Assembly (NCBI RefSeq): GCF_963583255.1
Contig: NC_084803.1
Span: 24,712,428-24,776,427 of the forward strand
Origin: Pyrus communis
Lineage: Eukaryota > Streptophyta > Magnoliopsida > Rosales > Rosaceae
Direction: 5' to 3'
DNA length: 64,000 nucleotides
How positions within the stretch are numbered: position 1 is the first letter of the stretch; the number at the start of each line of letters is the position of its first letter. Made by a program: the position numbers and the translations under genes. This document shows positions 20,651 through 31,917 of this stretch, piece after piece. The notes beneath the pieces are model-generated. The model was given only the letters and a program-made list of their open reading frames with translations, searched no databases and was not told the origin of the DNA.

Positions 20651-22177
20651 ATGTATCCTAGAAAGCAAAGTCCTCCGAGTCCTCCATGGACTGATGACGA
20701 GAAAGAAAAACACTACGATTACTCCAAAAACAAAGACACCCACTTTAACAATCCCTACCTCCGATTTGGTGCCTTGGTTTTTGTCTCTCTCTCTCTTTGG
20801 CTTCTTGTCCTCCTCCTTTGGTTCCCTCCCAAAACCAGACCCACTGCTGAGGTTGGTGTTGATCTTGTCCAAAAACCACAGCAGCAACAAAATGTCCACC
20901 ATCATCTCATCCGCACAACCCAAAATCCCAATAACATCAAAACTAGTACTGCCGCCACCGTCGACACCACCAGCACCTCAAAATCCCCATTCAAAGTTCC
21001 CACGTGCGACGCAAGCCTGTCCGTCTATGTATACCCTTTGCCGGCCAAGTTCAACCTTGGATTGCTGAACCATTGTCACGCTCTAAACCTTTATACCAAC
21101 ATGTGTCCCTATGTGGCTAACAGCGGCCTCGGCCAGCCGCATCCCAAGTTAGGCTCCGCCGCCTTGTGGTTCGCCACCCATCAGTTCACTGCCGAGGTGA
21201 TCTTCCACGCACGAGTGGAGAATCACCCCTGCCGCACTCTTGATCCAACACGTGCCGCTATCTTCTACGTTCCTTTCTACGGCGGCCTCCACGCCTCCAG
21301 CAAGTTCAAGGAAGCCAACCTCACCGCTCGCGACGAGCTCGCCTTTGACTTGGTCGACTACGTTCAGTCCCAGCCTTGGTGGAAGAAGCACAAAGGTAGA
21401 GACCACTTTATCACCCTTGGGAGGACCGCGTGGGATTTCATGAGGGTCACCGATGGTCCTGATTTCGGAGCCAACTCCCTCCTCAACCTACCAGCCGTTA
21501 AAAAAATGTCGGTGCTGACCGTGGAGAGGCATCCTTGGAAAGGGTCAAACCAACACGGCTTGCCCTACCCTTCCTATTTCCACCCGTCCACTTGGCAGGA
21601 GATGGTGGCGTGGCAGAACAGAGTGAGGGGAATGGACCGACCCCACTTGTTTTCTTTCATCGGTGGGCCCAGAAAGGGGTTAGAAAAAGCGGCCGTTCGG
21701 GACAAGTTCATAAGGCAATGCGGTGAGTCGACCCGCTGCATGCTTTTAAAATGTGGGTCTCGGGCCAGCAAATGCCACGTGCCCAGCGAGGTGCTAAAGG
21801 TCATGACGGAGTCGCAGTTCTGCTTACAAGCGCCCGGCGACTCGTTCACCCGGCGGTCAACCTTCGACTCGGTGCTTGCCGGCTGCATACCGGTTTTCTC
21901 GTCGCCGCACACGGCGTACACTCAGTACAAGTGGTTTTTACCAGGTGACGAGAGCACGTATTCGGTTTACATTGACGAGAAGAGCGACGCGAGTAAGAGA
22001 ATCGAAGAGGAGCTGCTGAAGATTCCGAAAGAAAAGGTGACGGCGATGCGAGAAAAGCTCATAGAATTGATCCCAAGTCTGACTTACGCGCATCCGAATG
22101 CGACTAATCTTGGGTTTGGGGACGCCGTGGACGTTGTACTTGCATCGTTGGCCAAGCGCGTCCAGAAAATTATATGA
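20651..22177 (+). CDS. GT47 exostosin-family glycosyltransferase, xyloglucan galactosyltransferase-like
   Basis: Intronless frame from ATG 20651 to TGA 22177, 508 residues. The frame extends upstream only to a TTG, so this ATG is the start. Residues about 40-60 (FGALVFVSLSLWLLVLLLW) form a signal anchor, giving a type II Golgi membrane protein. A low-complexity stem (Q/N/T-rich) follows to about residue 118. The catalytic part opens with SVYVYPLPAKFN and has FYVPFYGGL, the GRDHFITLGRTAWDF block, LFSFIGGPRKG and the C-terminal hallmark CLQAPGDSFTRRSTFDS...AGCIPVF. These match the plant GT47 clade containing MUR3 and XLT2, which add galactose to xyloglucan in the Golgi. Length is usual. The exact acceptor position cannot be told from sequence. 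The G+C-rich coding region contrasts with the AT-rich surroundings. A CT-rich leader lies at 20590-20608. Confidence 0.9.
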   Translation: MYPRKQSPPSPPWTDDEKEKHYDYSKNKDTHFNNPYLRFGALVFVSLSLWLLVLLLWFPPKTRPTAEVGVDLVQKPQQQQNVHHHLIRTTQNPNNIKTSTAATVDTTSTSKSPFKVPTCDASLSVYVYPLPAKFNLGLLNHCHALNLYTNMCPYVANSGLGQPHPKLGSAALWFATHQFTAEVIFHARVENHPCRTLDPTRAAIFYVPFYGGLHASSKFKEANLTARDELAFDLVDYVQSQPWWKKHKGRDHFITLGRTAWDFMRVTDGPDFGANSLLNLPAVKKMSVLTVERHPWKGSNQHGLPYPSYFHPSTWQEMVAWQNRVRGMDRPHLFSFIGGPRKGLEKAAVRDKFIRQCGESTRCMLLKCGSRASKCHVPSEVLKVMTESQFCLQAPGDSFTRRSTFDSVLAGCIPVFSSPHTAYTQYKWFLPGDESTYSVYIDEKSDASKRIEEELLKIPKEKVTAMREKLIELIPSLTYAHPNATNLGFGDAVDVVLASLAKRVQKII

Positions 22178-22346
22178 TTAATTAAGAGATTCATGGATTA
22201 ATTGGATATTGGATGATGAGAGAGGTGGATTTTATGTGTACTACCATATAGAGAAAAGTAGCTGAGGTGCGTAGAAAAGTCGTGTGTGTGTATATATTAT
22301 TAAACTTTTTTACTATTATAATAATTTAGGATGAGAGTTTCCAACA

Positions 22347-22517
22347 TGTGATGTATGAATAGAAATTCAACATTTTATTTACTAAAATGTTGGATCACAT
22401 GCATATATATATATATATGTTGATTGATATGAAGAATGCTTTCTTGTCTTAATACGTCTGTTGCTGTGATGTATGAATAGAAATTCAACATTTTATTTAC
22501 TAAAATGTTGGACCACA

Positions 22518-22562
<45 letters not shown>

Positions 22563-22604
22563 ATTGATATGAAGAATGCTTTCTTGTCTTAATACGTCTG
22601 TTGC
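22347..22604 (+). repeat. Tandem duplication in the GT47 3' flank with (AT)n
   Basis: TGTGATGTATGAATAGAAAT and the following sequence to ACGTCTGTTGC occur twice (22347-22464, 22465-22604). The second unit is longer only because its AT run is expanded. Each unit includes CAACATTTTA...TAAAATGTTGG, a small hairpin. It lies about 170 bp beyond the stop codon, probably in or just past the 3' UTR. Confidence 0.9.
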
Positions 22605-23447
22605 GTTGTTTTAAATTACCAGTTTGAGTCTTTGTTAAGTGAATTCAAATTCAGTTTTTCTCTTTGAATGAGGTGAATTCCGGAACTGGTTATGGTACAT
22701 ATATTTGCTTAGCATTCATCATCTAACGGCCGAATATAGTCATATATGATATTCCCTATTTTTATTACATATTTGACTGTTAGAAGGTGAGCGTGTGAAG
22801 TAAATACATGTACCTTAACTAAGTATATAAATTCAAACGTTTCGGATTAAGTACCTAAAACTCCCCAACATTTTAGTGTCATTCCAAATTAGTCTCAACC
22901 TTTTTAAACGTTCCAAACAAGTATTCAACCTATTGAAAATGTCATATCCGTTAAGCCTCATTTAAAAATCTGTTAAATTAACTAGGGCTTGCTTTGTCTC
23001 CAAAATCAATAGAAGGTCATGGAAGCATACCACCCTACAACTCGAGCCGTCAACTTCGAGAAGAAGGTCAGGGAAGCATAGCCTCCACCCTACAACATCA
23101 AGTTGTCAACTTGTATATATGAACTGTCATGATGTGGCCACCATCACCTTCACCACCCACAAAGAAAAACTGGAAGCTTTACGAGCTGAGAATCAGAGGA
23201 AACCATGTGAGCAGAAACAAGCTCCTTGAAATCTTATTTGAATTCTAAACCCTCACATTTGTTAAGAATTGCCCTCCTAATATAAGTTCAATTTGGGTCC
23301 ATTTTCGATTCAATTCAATATCCGTTTGTTTGTTGGGTTTCATATTACATAACCTATGTTTGAAAAATTAACGGATGTGACATTTTTAATAGGTTGGGTA
23401 CTTATTTGGAATATTTAAAAATGTTGAGACTAATTTGGAATGACACT

Positions 23448-23977
23448 TGTTGATGCACAAAATCAGTGCAGACTTCGGAACAACGTAAAAGTGTCAAGTT
23501 TGTGACCTTCGCTTGGTTGCTTCGGTCATTGGTGAAGATAAATATGTAAAAAGATAGAGATAGGGAAGCAAACACAAGATGTACGTTGTTCACCCTAAGT
23601 TTGGCTACGTCCACGGAGTAGAGGAGTTCTCATTAATAGTGAAGGGTTTACACAAATACATAGGTTCAAGCATAATCATCATTACTGAGTTCTAATGACT
23701 AGTCTAAGTACAATAATGACATTAGGGATTCATTGTAGGAGAATGGTCTCCTTTTATAGTTAAGGAGAGTCTTTAGCTTTTGTCCACGATCGATGTGGGA
23801 CTCTATGAGCTTTATTCTAACGTTGACATGTGTTGAGCTGTGATTGGCCTTCTGGTTGGAAGGAAACTCTTTTGCTTCAGCAGGGGTGCCTCAGCATGAA
23901 CCCCTCATTGGGTCCTTGAAGGTATGATGTTGATCGGTGCTCTGTAGTTTTGGGATTGGTCAAGTATAGTACAAACA
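23448..23977 (-). repeat. 3' LTR of the Tat-like element
   Basis: 530 bp; it aligns throughout with 47947-48475. Immediately inside, the minus strand reads AGGGGAGCAC before the LTR, the polypurine tract. A TTTTATAG word occurs on the plus strand at about 23752. Confidence 0.88.
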
Positions 23978-24961
23978 GTGCTCCCCTAAGTTCTTGAGTG
24001 AGGTGCTTCTCAGTTGGGGACTTGACAAATCCAAGTCACTGAGTAATCATGAAACTTCTGTGTACCGAGGTGTAGTAGCATATAGTAGGAGTCCCCAAAG
24101 TCTTTGGGCGAGGAGAGTTACTGAATGAGGTGTCTTGCTAGTAGCCAAGTTGTAAAAATAACAAAGCTTCGCCCTTTTCTTTTCTAAGTGGTAGCCCAAA
24201 ACCCATTTCTCATATGTTTTTTTTTATGAAGGTTGTTAGGCCCAAAGAAGAGGAGGCCCGCGCCCTTTTTTTTTTTTTTTTTTTTTAATTTTTTAATTTT
24301 TTTTGTTTTTGTTTAGTTGTCAAGGAGGCCCACGCCCATTTTCTTTGTTGGCAGCTTTTCTCTCTTTTTTGTTAGCTTCTTTTTATTTTTTTTTTATTTT
24401 TGGTGATGAGTCGACATCCTAGATTTTGAGGCCCAGCGAAGAGTGGCCCTGCTTTTATTTGAAACCAGCCCGAGGCCCAACCTTTCTTAACCTTACATCC
24501 TTGCCCTACCCGTGCCTTCTTCCCTATTTCCCTTAGCATTTCCAGAAAACAAGCTCAAGGTTGTCCCTTCTAAACATGCTATCCCTAACCTTTTGACTTT
24601 ACCCACTCACCATCCCTTCGATTGCCCTCAACCTTGTCATCCACCCCTTTCAACCTTGCCCCCTATGACTAGGCCGTCCCGTTTTGTTCAGAGGTCTGCG
24701 GTAGACCTTCAGGTGGTATTGTAGGCGGCTGCAAACTCACAGGAAGGTCAGTGATGGGTTTGTAGGTGGGCTAAGGGTCTAGGGGTGGAGCTTGTGCGCA
24801 ATAATACGGTTGTGAAGTTTGAAGGTTAGGTTGCAAGTTGCAGCTGGTGGATGAAGGTTTGATGGTTGGTGTTTGAATCTGTGATGTGTTTGTTTTCTGG
24901 GTAATTTTGTGGGTCTAGAGCTGTTTGTTGCAAAGATGGGCTTGTGCAGAGGCACGAAAGG
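23978..24961 (-). other. Tat 3' non-coding region with T-rich runs
   Basis: This begins with the polypurine tract (23978-23989 on the minus strand) and then holds long plus-strand T runs (24225-24410) and GC-richer text. Short frames only, such as 24512-24724, none convincing. It continues at 37314 beyond the hAT insertion. Confidence 0.55.
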
Positions 24962-25207
24962 GTCACAGTTAGACTTGACATTTGTGTCGTGTTTTCCGTG
25001 TTCATGTCATTTTTGTGTCATACCCGATATCTTAATGGGTCGTGTCGTGTAACACCCGTTAAAATAAATGGGTAAAATGACCCGACCCGAAATTGACCTG
25101 ATAATATTAACAGGTAATATGACCTAACCCGCTGCCCGTTAAGGAAAATATATTTTAAACCAATAAATAATCAAATGAAAAACATAATACTAAATAAGTA
25201 TATACAT

Positions 25208-27434
25208 TGACACACCCCGACCGAAATCAAGGCATGCTGGCTGTTACGTGAAGGTGACGTAACCATGTGCACAGTGCGGAAATGATAAAGATATAAGAAA
25301 TACGAATGAATAAAAAACCAAACTTCTAGAAATACTAGCTAGGATAACATGCTAATGCGAGATTAAGTGTGATAAACACAACCAGAGCATAAGTAGCCTA
25401 AGTGCAATCAGGCAGATAAGTACTAATTATACAACACCCAAAGGTGACCATACAATGGTGATAATCTATCAGAGCTGTCGTGGATTCCTCGCAAGCCACC
25501 AAAAAGCACTCTTAACTAGAACCTGGAGGGGCACAAAACAGAAAGTGTGAGTGTGTGAGTGGGCAAAAACAAAGCTTTTCAAAATCATTTCAATTATCAA
25601 AGCTAGTAACCTCTCGCCGTAAAACTTGTATAATTTCTCAGAAAATAGAATATATTCATATCTCAAAACCATGCTCAACAAGCTTTAATCATGAATATGC
25701 CATGCCAAATATCTCAATATGAAATATGTAATCCAAGTGATATAAATCAATGCAAATAATATATCAGCCGGAGTCACCTAACGTGAGCTGCACGGCTGAA
25801 TCTAGAGCTCAAATCCACATCTCAGCAATGATATATATATATATCTCATCAACAATATGCCTGCACACGAGTCGGAACCATTTAAAGTGGTCTATACGAC
25901 AAGCTGGGTGTAAATAAATACGATATAGTGCTACAATCATGTGAACGCTGTGCGAAGTATCGCAAGTCACCTACAAGTTGGAACAATCTAAAGTGGTATG
26001 TACAACAGGCTGGCACCTGCCTTGGATCCAAGTTGAGCGTGTGTGGTGCGAGAGGTGAACGATCACATGAAGGCTAGGCCCTTAACTCTGGTGGAGCACT
26101 AACACCGGGGTGCAGGTTAATGAGCTCTCTAAACATCTCACATAATCCTCAACTTACATAAACATTCGATAACTCACCTGGTACTTACCTGTGCCTCCAC
26201 AACGTCAACCATAAATATATGCAACTATTAATGCATGTATAAAACATATGAATACTTGGCATGGTACTTCAAAACATACTTTCATTTAAAATGAATTTCT
26301 GGGAAAAATCAAGTATATAGATATATACTGAAAACCAAAAGCCCACTCACTGGTATGTGGAAGGGTCATAGCCCTTGAGCCTCAAGTGACTGCGCTCGTC
26401 CTCAGGATAGGTCTCACCTATATGCGAAACAACTATATAAACGTCAATTTAAAGCACATAAACAAAACTAGGTAATAACTTCTCATACATTGCTCAAATG
26501 GGGTGTTTGAATATACCAACGTGATCTACTCGACACCATGAACATCCCCGTATTTTTAAAAAAACTTTCCGACCACCTACGCATCGACCAAGGCATGGCT
26601 AAAGGCACCTTCACGCGTGGCCACGTGCTTGGCACGCCTAACGGTAACCGTTAATGCCGTAAGGAATATTTCATTAAAACCTTAACAGAAGTTAACGGCA
26701 GTTACCTGATGCCGTTAGAATATTCCATCAACTCTGACGGAATATTCGCCTCCTTCTCCGGCGAGCCTCGCCGGTTGCTGCCGTCAGCGCCGCCGTCTGC
26801 AACTTGAAATTTTGCTAGTTTCTGGAAAAACTTCAACGAGTAGAACAAAATGAAGCTTACAACGAGTAGAACAAAACCTTACCACTTTTAGGACTTAAAT
26901 CCAACGAAAACTCACCGGAAAAACCCACGATAATCTGGCCACCATTGCAATTCTTCGAACCTAAGCTTCCCGACGTCCAAAACACTTCGTTTTTCTTCTT
27001 CGAGCTTCGTGAAGACATTCTAAAGCTCCATAGAAGCTTAAAAACTTCTAAAAACTTCACGGTCACAATTGCATGAACAGTACCCAAATCGGAGCTCGCG
27101 AGAAACAATGGTTTTCGAATGTTTCACGTCCAACCAAAGGTATAGATCAACTCCTAGGCTTGCAAGGAGTTCAAAAACACCAACAACGATCTCGATTTGC
27201 AACTTGAAGGGTTGATTTAAGGTTTGTCCATACAATTGTACGGAAATGGAAGAAAATCCGAGAGAGGAGAGAGAAAGTCTTTGGGAAAGGTATGGGTGGG
27301 TGTGTGTGTGTGTGTGTGTGATGTCCAGTTGAATCACCAACCAAAAACAAATCACCCATGACACCAACTAGCGTCCAAGGGCAAAATCATCATTCCATGC
27401 CATCGATACAAATATTTTGGGATGGGCTGTCATA
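25208..27434. mobile_element. Solo LTR A (gypsy-type, ~2.2 kb)
   Basis: Starts TGACACACCCCGACC and ends GGGCTGTCATA, the counterpart of GGGCTGTCACA in LTR B. The TSD TACAT is present at 25203-25207 and 27435-27439. It contains blocks such as AACCTGGAGGGGC, CCCCTCGCCGTAAAAC and CGAGTCGGAACC shared with LTR B and a (GT)n run at about 27300. Short open frames inside are shadows. Confidence 0.8.
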
Positions 27435-27688
27435 TACATACCATATTGTCACATCCAAAACATAAAAACACAATTTTCTTTTAAGTCTATTTTCGCTTAC
27501 CTAAATTGATCAAATGGTAAAATTGGAAAATATTGGAATAGAGAAGGTTTTTTTTTTGGTCCAAAAAAGTTCTAATAATATAAGTGAAATAGAATCCAAC
27601 GGTACAGATTTACTCTCATTTATCTTACAGCTGTTATTTAAGTAAAGTCTTTAATAGTTTTTTTAATTAATGTATAAACGTTAGTAAT

Positions 27689-28197
27689 GACAAGCTTTAC
27701 AATTTTCATGAAAAGCTTAACTTCGAAATTCGCAACTATCATATAAATCATAGATCAAAATTTAACCATTGATTGATTTACGCTTCATTGTTCTCATCAA
27801 ATTTTGTTTTTTAAGATTTTTTTTTTTTTTTTTTTTTTTTTGTTGAAAACATGATCGATTAGAGGATGCAGGAAGATGAACAGTTTGGATTGTTGATATT
27901 ATATTCAGAGTTTTACAGTTAGTGAAAATATTGCATGATGTTTATAAAATTTCTACAAACAATATGACATCAACTCATATTTCAGTTAACCGTAAATATC
28001 GAAACGTGATATCAAAGATTTGAACTGTTCATCTTCTTACATCTGCCAGATAATCATGTTTTCAAAAAAGAAAATTTAAAAAATGAAATTTAGTAAGAAG
28101 AATAAAGCGTAAATGACAATCGACCGTTAAATATAAATTTAAGGTTTATGGATTATAGTGTTGGATTTCAAAGTTGACCCCTTCACGAAAGCTTGTC
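27689..28197. mobile_element. Foldback/MITE-like element with ~200-bp inverted arms
   Basis: The left arm GACAAGCTTT...GAAAACATGAT...AGATGAACAG is matched in reverse by CTGTTCATCTTCTTACATCT...AAGCTTGTC on the right. Arms diverge by point changes and a long T run (27820-27841). No frame. hAT copy 1 lacks it. Confidence 0.6.
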
Positions 28198-28871
28198 ACT
28201 ATGAGTGATTGTATATTTTTTTTACATTTTTTACACTTCTACAATAATTATTATTAATTTTATTAATTTTTCCCTCAAATAAAAAACATTATGCATGAGG
28301 GTTTGGAGGATTTTAAAAATCTAAACGATAATGTAAGTGTAACCATTATCTACTCGTGGATGAATAATGATGAATCACGAGTGTCTATATATTCTTTCAC
28401 ATTTTTCATACTTGTACGTATGTCTTCTTAGTTCTTGCCTATACATATATTATACTAGTTTATTTTAATTTTGGACAACAACATGCTAAGTAAACTTTAT
28501 CCTAGTAATGATAACAAGGAACTCTCATAATAAAAATAAATAATGTCAAAAAGTTTTTTTTTTTTTAAAAAAAAAAACTTATATAGAATAATAATACAAA
28601 ACTGTATATATATATATATACACCAAATGGGGCGGAACTAGCAACAGCAGGCGGCAAAGCCATCCATAAAATTCAGAGTGCGAAAGTAAAACATATAAAA
28701 ACAGAGTAGCATATCAAGATATTGAATTAAAAGAAATTCAGGTTGATTAAAAAGGAACATCCATGGATGACTGATGATAACATGAAAGCAAAGGATCAAA
28801 TTAATCATAGATGATAGTTCCATGAAGATAATGAATTAAAATTAATGATGTAAGTAAATTTTGAAAATAAG

Positions 28872-29088
28872 TTTATTGAAAAACTTACTGCAATGCAGAT
28901 TACAAACTGATGTTGCCTAATGGCAAATGGTAAATGCAAACTGGGTGGAGCTCGCAGGCATCCTAGATAATATATGTATTACAAGTGTTTATATTTTTCA
29001 CTGAAAATGTTCTCTGTCCTTTTTGGATAAGCAGAGAAGTGTTGAACTAATGTTCCTTTCAAACTGAGGATGAGCACTTCTTTTATAG
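28872..29088 (-). promoter_or_regulatory. Candidate pregenomic RNA promoter TATA box and poly(A) signal of the pararetrovirus
   Basis: On the minus strand CTATAAAA lies at 29088-29081, and AATAAA at 28877-28872. A cap site about 30 bp after the TATA box would put the poly(A) signal about 180 nt into the transcript, the short-repeat arrangement of caulimovirid terminally redundant RNA. Both lie after the last ORF, where the intergenic promoter belongs. Inferred from spacing; no upstream activator assigned. Confidence 0.4.
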
Positions 29089-29439
29089 GGAGAGGAGAAT
29101 GATTGAGGCATCCTCTTTAGATTCGGGAATCCCGCTTGCATGTGAAGAAAGCTGGAAAGGCTGGCTTCATCATGGAAAATACTGTGGAGACACGCCGAGC
29201 TACAGGAAAAGCTACTTTTACTGTTGATGAATAGTAACTTGTCAGGAATCTGAAATGATTACAGCTACTGCTGAAGAAGACAAATTTGGATACGATCACA
29301 TCTCAAAAATCAAATAGATCCTAGGCATCTTGAAGATCTGCTTGATCAGCCCAATTGGCGGGAAGCTGGGATGAGGCATCAGAGGCGTCTGAGTCTGAGC
29401 CTGAACCTCTTTTCTTTTGCAGCATTGCTGCTTCTGCCA

Positions 29440-30630
29440 TCAGCTGCTGAGCCATATCCAGAAGCTGGGTAGTTTTTTCTTTCTTTGAACTGGAGGACTT
29501 GGCTGATTTGGACTTTCCTTTGAGGGAGGAAGATGGACTAATGTCTGATAAGGACTGAACTGGTTCCTGAGCTTTTGGTAGTTCAGGAAATGCTGAGTGT
29601 CTGGCAAAGCCTGTGAAGGAAGTGCGGATGATGATGGAACTGAACTCTGAGGAAATTCTGCACGAACTAGATCAATAATTTTTTGGTGGTTGAATTTGTC
29701 CCACCATTTTACCCATCGGGTTCTGTAAATGCCGCCAGAATCTACTTCAAAATTCCATTTGAGAATCCAAGGGATTTTGTACTTGGCCATTAGCAATGAA
29801 AAAATTGTAACTCTGCTGTCGAAACGACTTCGATCAAACCTGGGCTGGAAATTGTTGGTTAGAATGTGACGAAGGTCTTCTGGAATTATGGAAGAACTTG
29901 GGCCATGAGACGCCCACCAATCTGGAAACCAGGCAGGAAAACGTAATTTGAAATTCTTGTCAAAGGTTATGAACCATGAATGACTGAAGTCTTCTGTCTG
30001 GTGGAGGAAAATGTCGGTCCATGCTTGGATGTAGTCATAATAATTGTAGTGATTGTTTGGGATAAGAACATGCTGAGTATGGAGGGGTTTTGTATGATAA
30101 AGGGGAATTCCCCATTCGAGCTCTGTAAGGAATTTTCCAATATGGAGTGAATGGTATAATATTTTATTTTGATGAGTGGTGCTGTAAATGGGCTTAATAG
30201 CAATGCTTTCTGTTTCTGAGAGAATGGCCTGGTAATACTTCAGGCTTTTATAGGATTCTGTTGGTAAAAAATGAAAATTTGGAGGAAGGAGTAATTTGGC
30301 AATGCGCTCTGGGGGTTGATTTTTGTCAATATGAAGGGGAATGCTAAAAATCTTTTCAGAATGAGGTTTCTGGACATATGATGATGTTTTAGCATAGCTA
30401 GGTGTTTTTGGTTGTGAGGGAGCTGGAGAACGAACTGATGAGTAAGGATCATAAGGAGTGGCTAAGGCCGTTTGGTAATTTGGTCGGATATTTCCTACGG
30501 TAGATCCTAAGGGAGTGAATCTGTTTGTAATGGCTAGGGCCGATGAAGAGTCGGGAATAGACTCTTGTTTTACTGGTGCTGGGGTTTGGGTTAGGGTGGC
30601 TGGGAGCCTTCGTTGTTGATTAGTACCCAT
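29440..30630 (-). CDS. Pararetrovirus second ORF, 396 residues, unknown function
   Basis: Intact frame from ATG 30630. It overlaps the end of the polymerase frame (stop at 30620) by 11 nt, an arrangement typical of coupled translation. The N-terminal third is Pro/Ser/Thr-rich and likely disordered; the middle is rich in Trp, Tyr and His (FPAWFPDWWASHG); the C-terminus is basic and Pro-rich. I recognise no enzymatic motif. Its position after RNase H matches the unassigned second ORF of florendovirus-like genomes. It is the only long intact frame of this locus. Confidence 0.6.
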   Translation of the reverse strand: MGTNQQRRLPATLTQTPAPVKQESIPDSSSALAITNRFTPLGSTVGNIRPNYQTALATPYDPYSSVRSPAPSQPKTPSYAKTSSYVQKPHSEKIFSIPLHIDKNQPPERIAKLLLPPNFHFLPTESYKSLKYYQAILSETESIAIKPIYSTTHQNKILYHSLHIGKFLTELEWGIPLYHTKPLHTQHVLIPNNHYNYYDYIQAWTDIFLHQTEDFSHSWFITFDKNFKLRFPAWFPDWWASHGPSSSIIPEDLRHILTNNFQPRFDRSRFDSRVTIFSLLMAKYKIPWILKWNFEVDSGGIYRTRWVKWWDKFNHQKIIDLVRAEFPQSSVPSSSALPSQALPDTQHFLNYQKLRNQFSPYQTLVHLPPSKESPNQPSPPVQRKKKLPSFWIWLSS

Positions 30631-31887
30631 TCTTCCCCTGCAAAAATTCTCTGGTTAGAAAATCTGGTATGCAATTCTGGCTGCCTTTAATGTATTCTAT
30701 TTCAAAATCAAAAATACTTAATATGGCTTGCCAACGTGCAAAAATCTGTTTTGATGCAATGTTTTGAACATCTTTTTGTAAAACATGTTTTGCAGATTTG
30801 CAATCAACTCGAACCAAAAATTTTTGATTTAATAAATCATCTTGAAATTTGCTAATACATAATACAATAGATAATATCTCTTTTTTAATAGTACTATAAT
30901 TACTTTGAGCAGGATTCCAAACTCCTGAATGGAAACGAACAATTTGTTCAGGAGCGCTGGAAGAAGTTTTCTGTTTTAGGATACCTCCGTAACCGATATC
31001 AGATGCATCGGTTTCGACTATTTTGAAAGAGTCGAGAGTTGGAATGCCAAGGCAAGGCAAAGTCTTGACATGATTTTTAATCTGTTTGACAATAGAAGTA
31101 TGAGTTTGAGACCATGATGGAGGATTCTCCTTGAGACGATCAAACAAAGGTTTACATTGTTGACGAAGATGAGGATAAAATTCTGAAACATAATTGAGAG
31201 ATCCAAGGAACCTTTGAAGCTGGGTTTTATCAATAATTTGATCTGGAAATTTATCAGCAAACTGGATGACTCGATCAATTGGTTGAATGGTAGACCTGTA
31301 AATATGGTAACCTAAAAATCTAACTTTGGTTTGGAATAACTTAATCTTAGATGCTGAGACGACTAACCCATTAAACCTAATGATCCTAGCAAATGCTTCC
31401 AATGCTCATCTATTGATTTTGAGAAAATTAAAACATCATCAATATAAACAATCGAAAAATGGTTGTATTGATTAAAAATCTCATTCATGATATTTTGAAA
31501 TTCACTTGGTGCATTTTTCAAGCCGAAAGGCATTACATTCCACTCATAGTGTCCGAAAGGAGTTACAAAAGCAGTCTTGTACTTGTCAGATTCATGAATT
31601 TGGATTTGCCAAAAGCCTGATTTCATATCAAATTTGGAAAAAACAGTTACTTGGGAAAGTCGCTTTATCAAATCTCTTTTGTTAGGAATTGGATATCGGA
31701 TCCATTCTAAAACATCATTCAAAGGTTTGTAGTTAATAACTAATCGTGGAACGCCGCGTTCTAATTTTGCATTTTTCTGGACATAAAAAGCAGGGCAAGA
31801 CCATGGAGATTTGCTTTTACGGATAATTCCTTTTTCCAAAAGTTGATTAATTTCGGTTTTACAAAACTCTAAAACTTCTTGATTCAT
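30620..31887 (-). pseudogene. Pararetrovirus reverse transcriptase-RNase H region, frameshifted
   Basis: Two overlapping frames cover this enzyme: 31887-31363 with the RT fingers/palm and the YIDD active-site motif (about 31447-31436), and 31402-30620 with the RT thumb and RNase H (ETDASDIGYGG, DCKSAKH and a C-terminal PDFLTREF). The change of frame falls in the 40-bp overlap just after the active site. The family copies packaged RNA into DNA. The break means no functional enzyme is encoded here. Confidence 0.85.
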
Positions 31888-31917
31888 TTGAATTGGTCGC
31901 GCTTTCGTGGGGATCTT

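Noticed and set aside
20307..21068. 253-residue ORF overlapping the GT47 start
   Set aside because: It runs through the minisatellite and out of frame over the GT47 coding sequence; the GT47 frame has the domain evidence.
24225..24410. Poly-T stretches as a Pol III terminator or LINE/SINE tail
   Set aside because: No LINE/SINE body or TSD adjoins them, and they lie within the Tat 3' region, where such runs are unremarkable.
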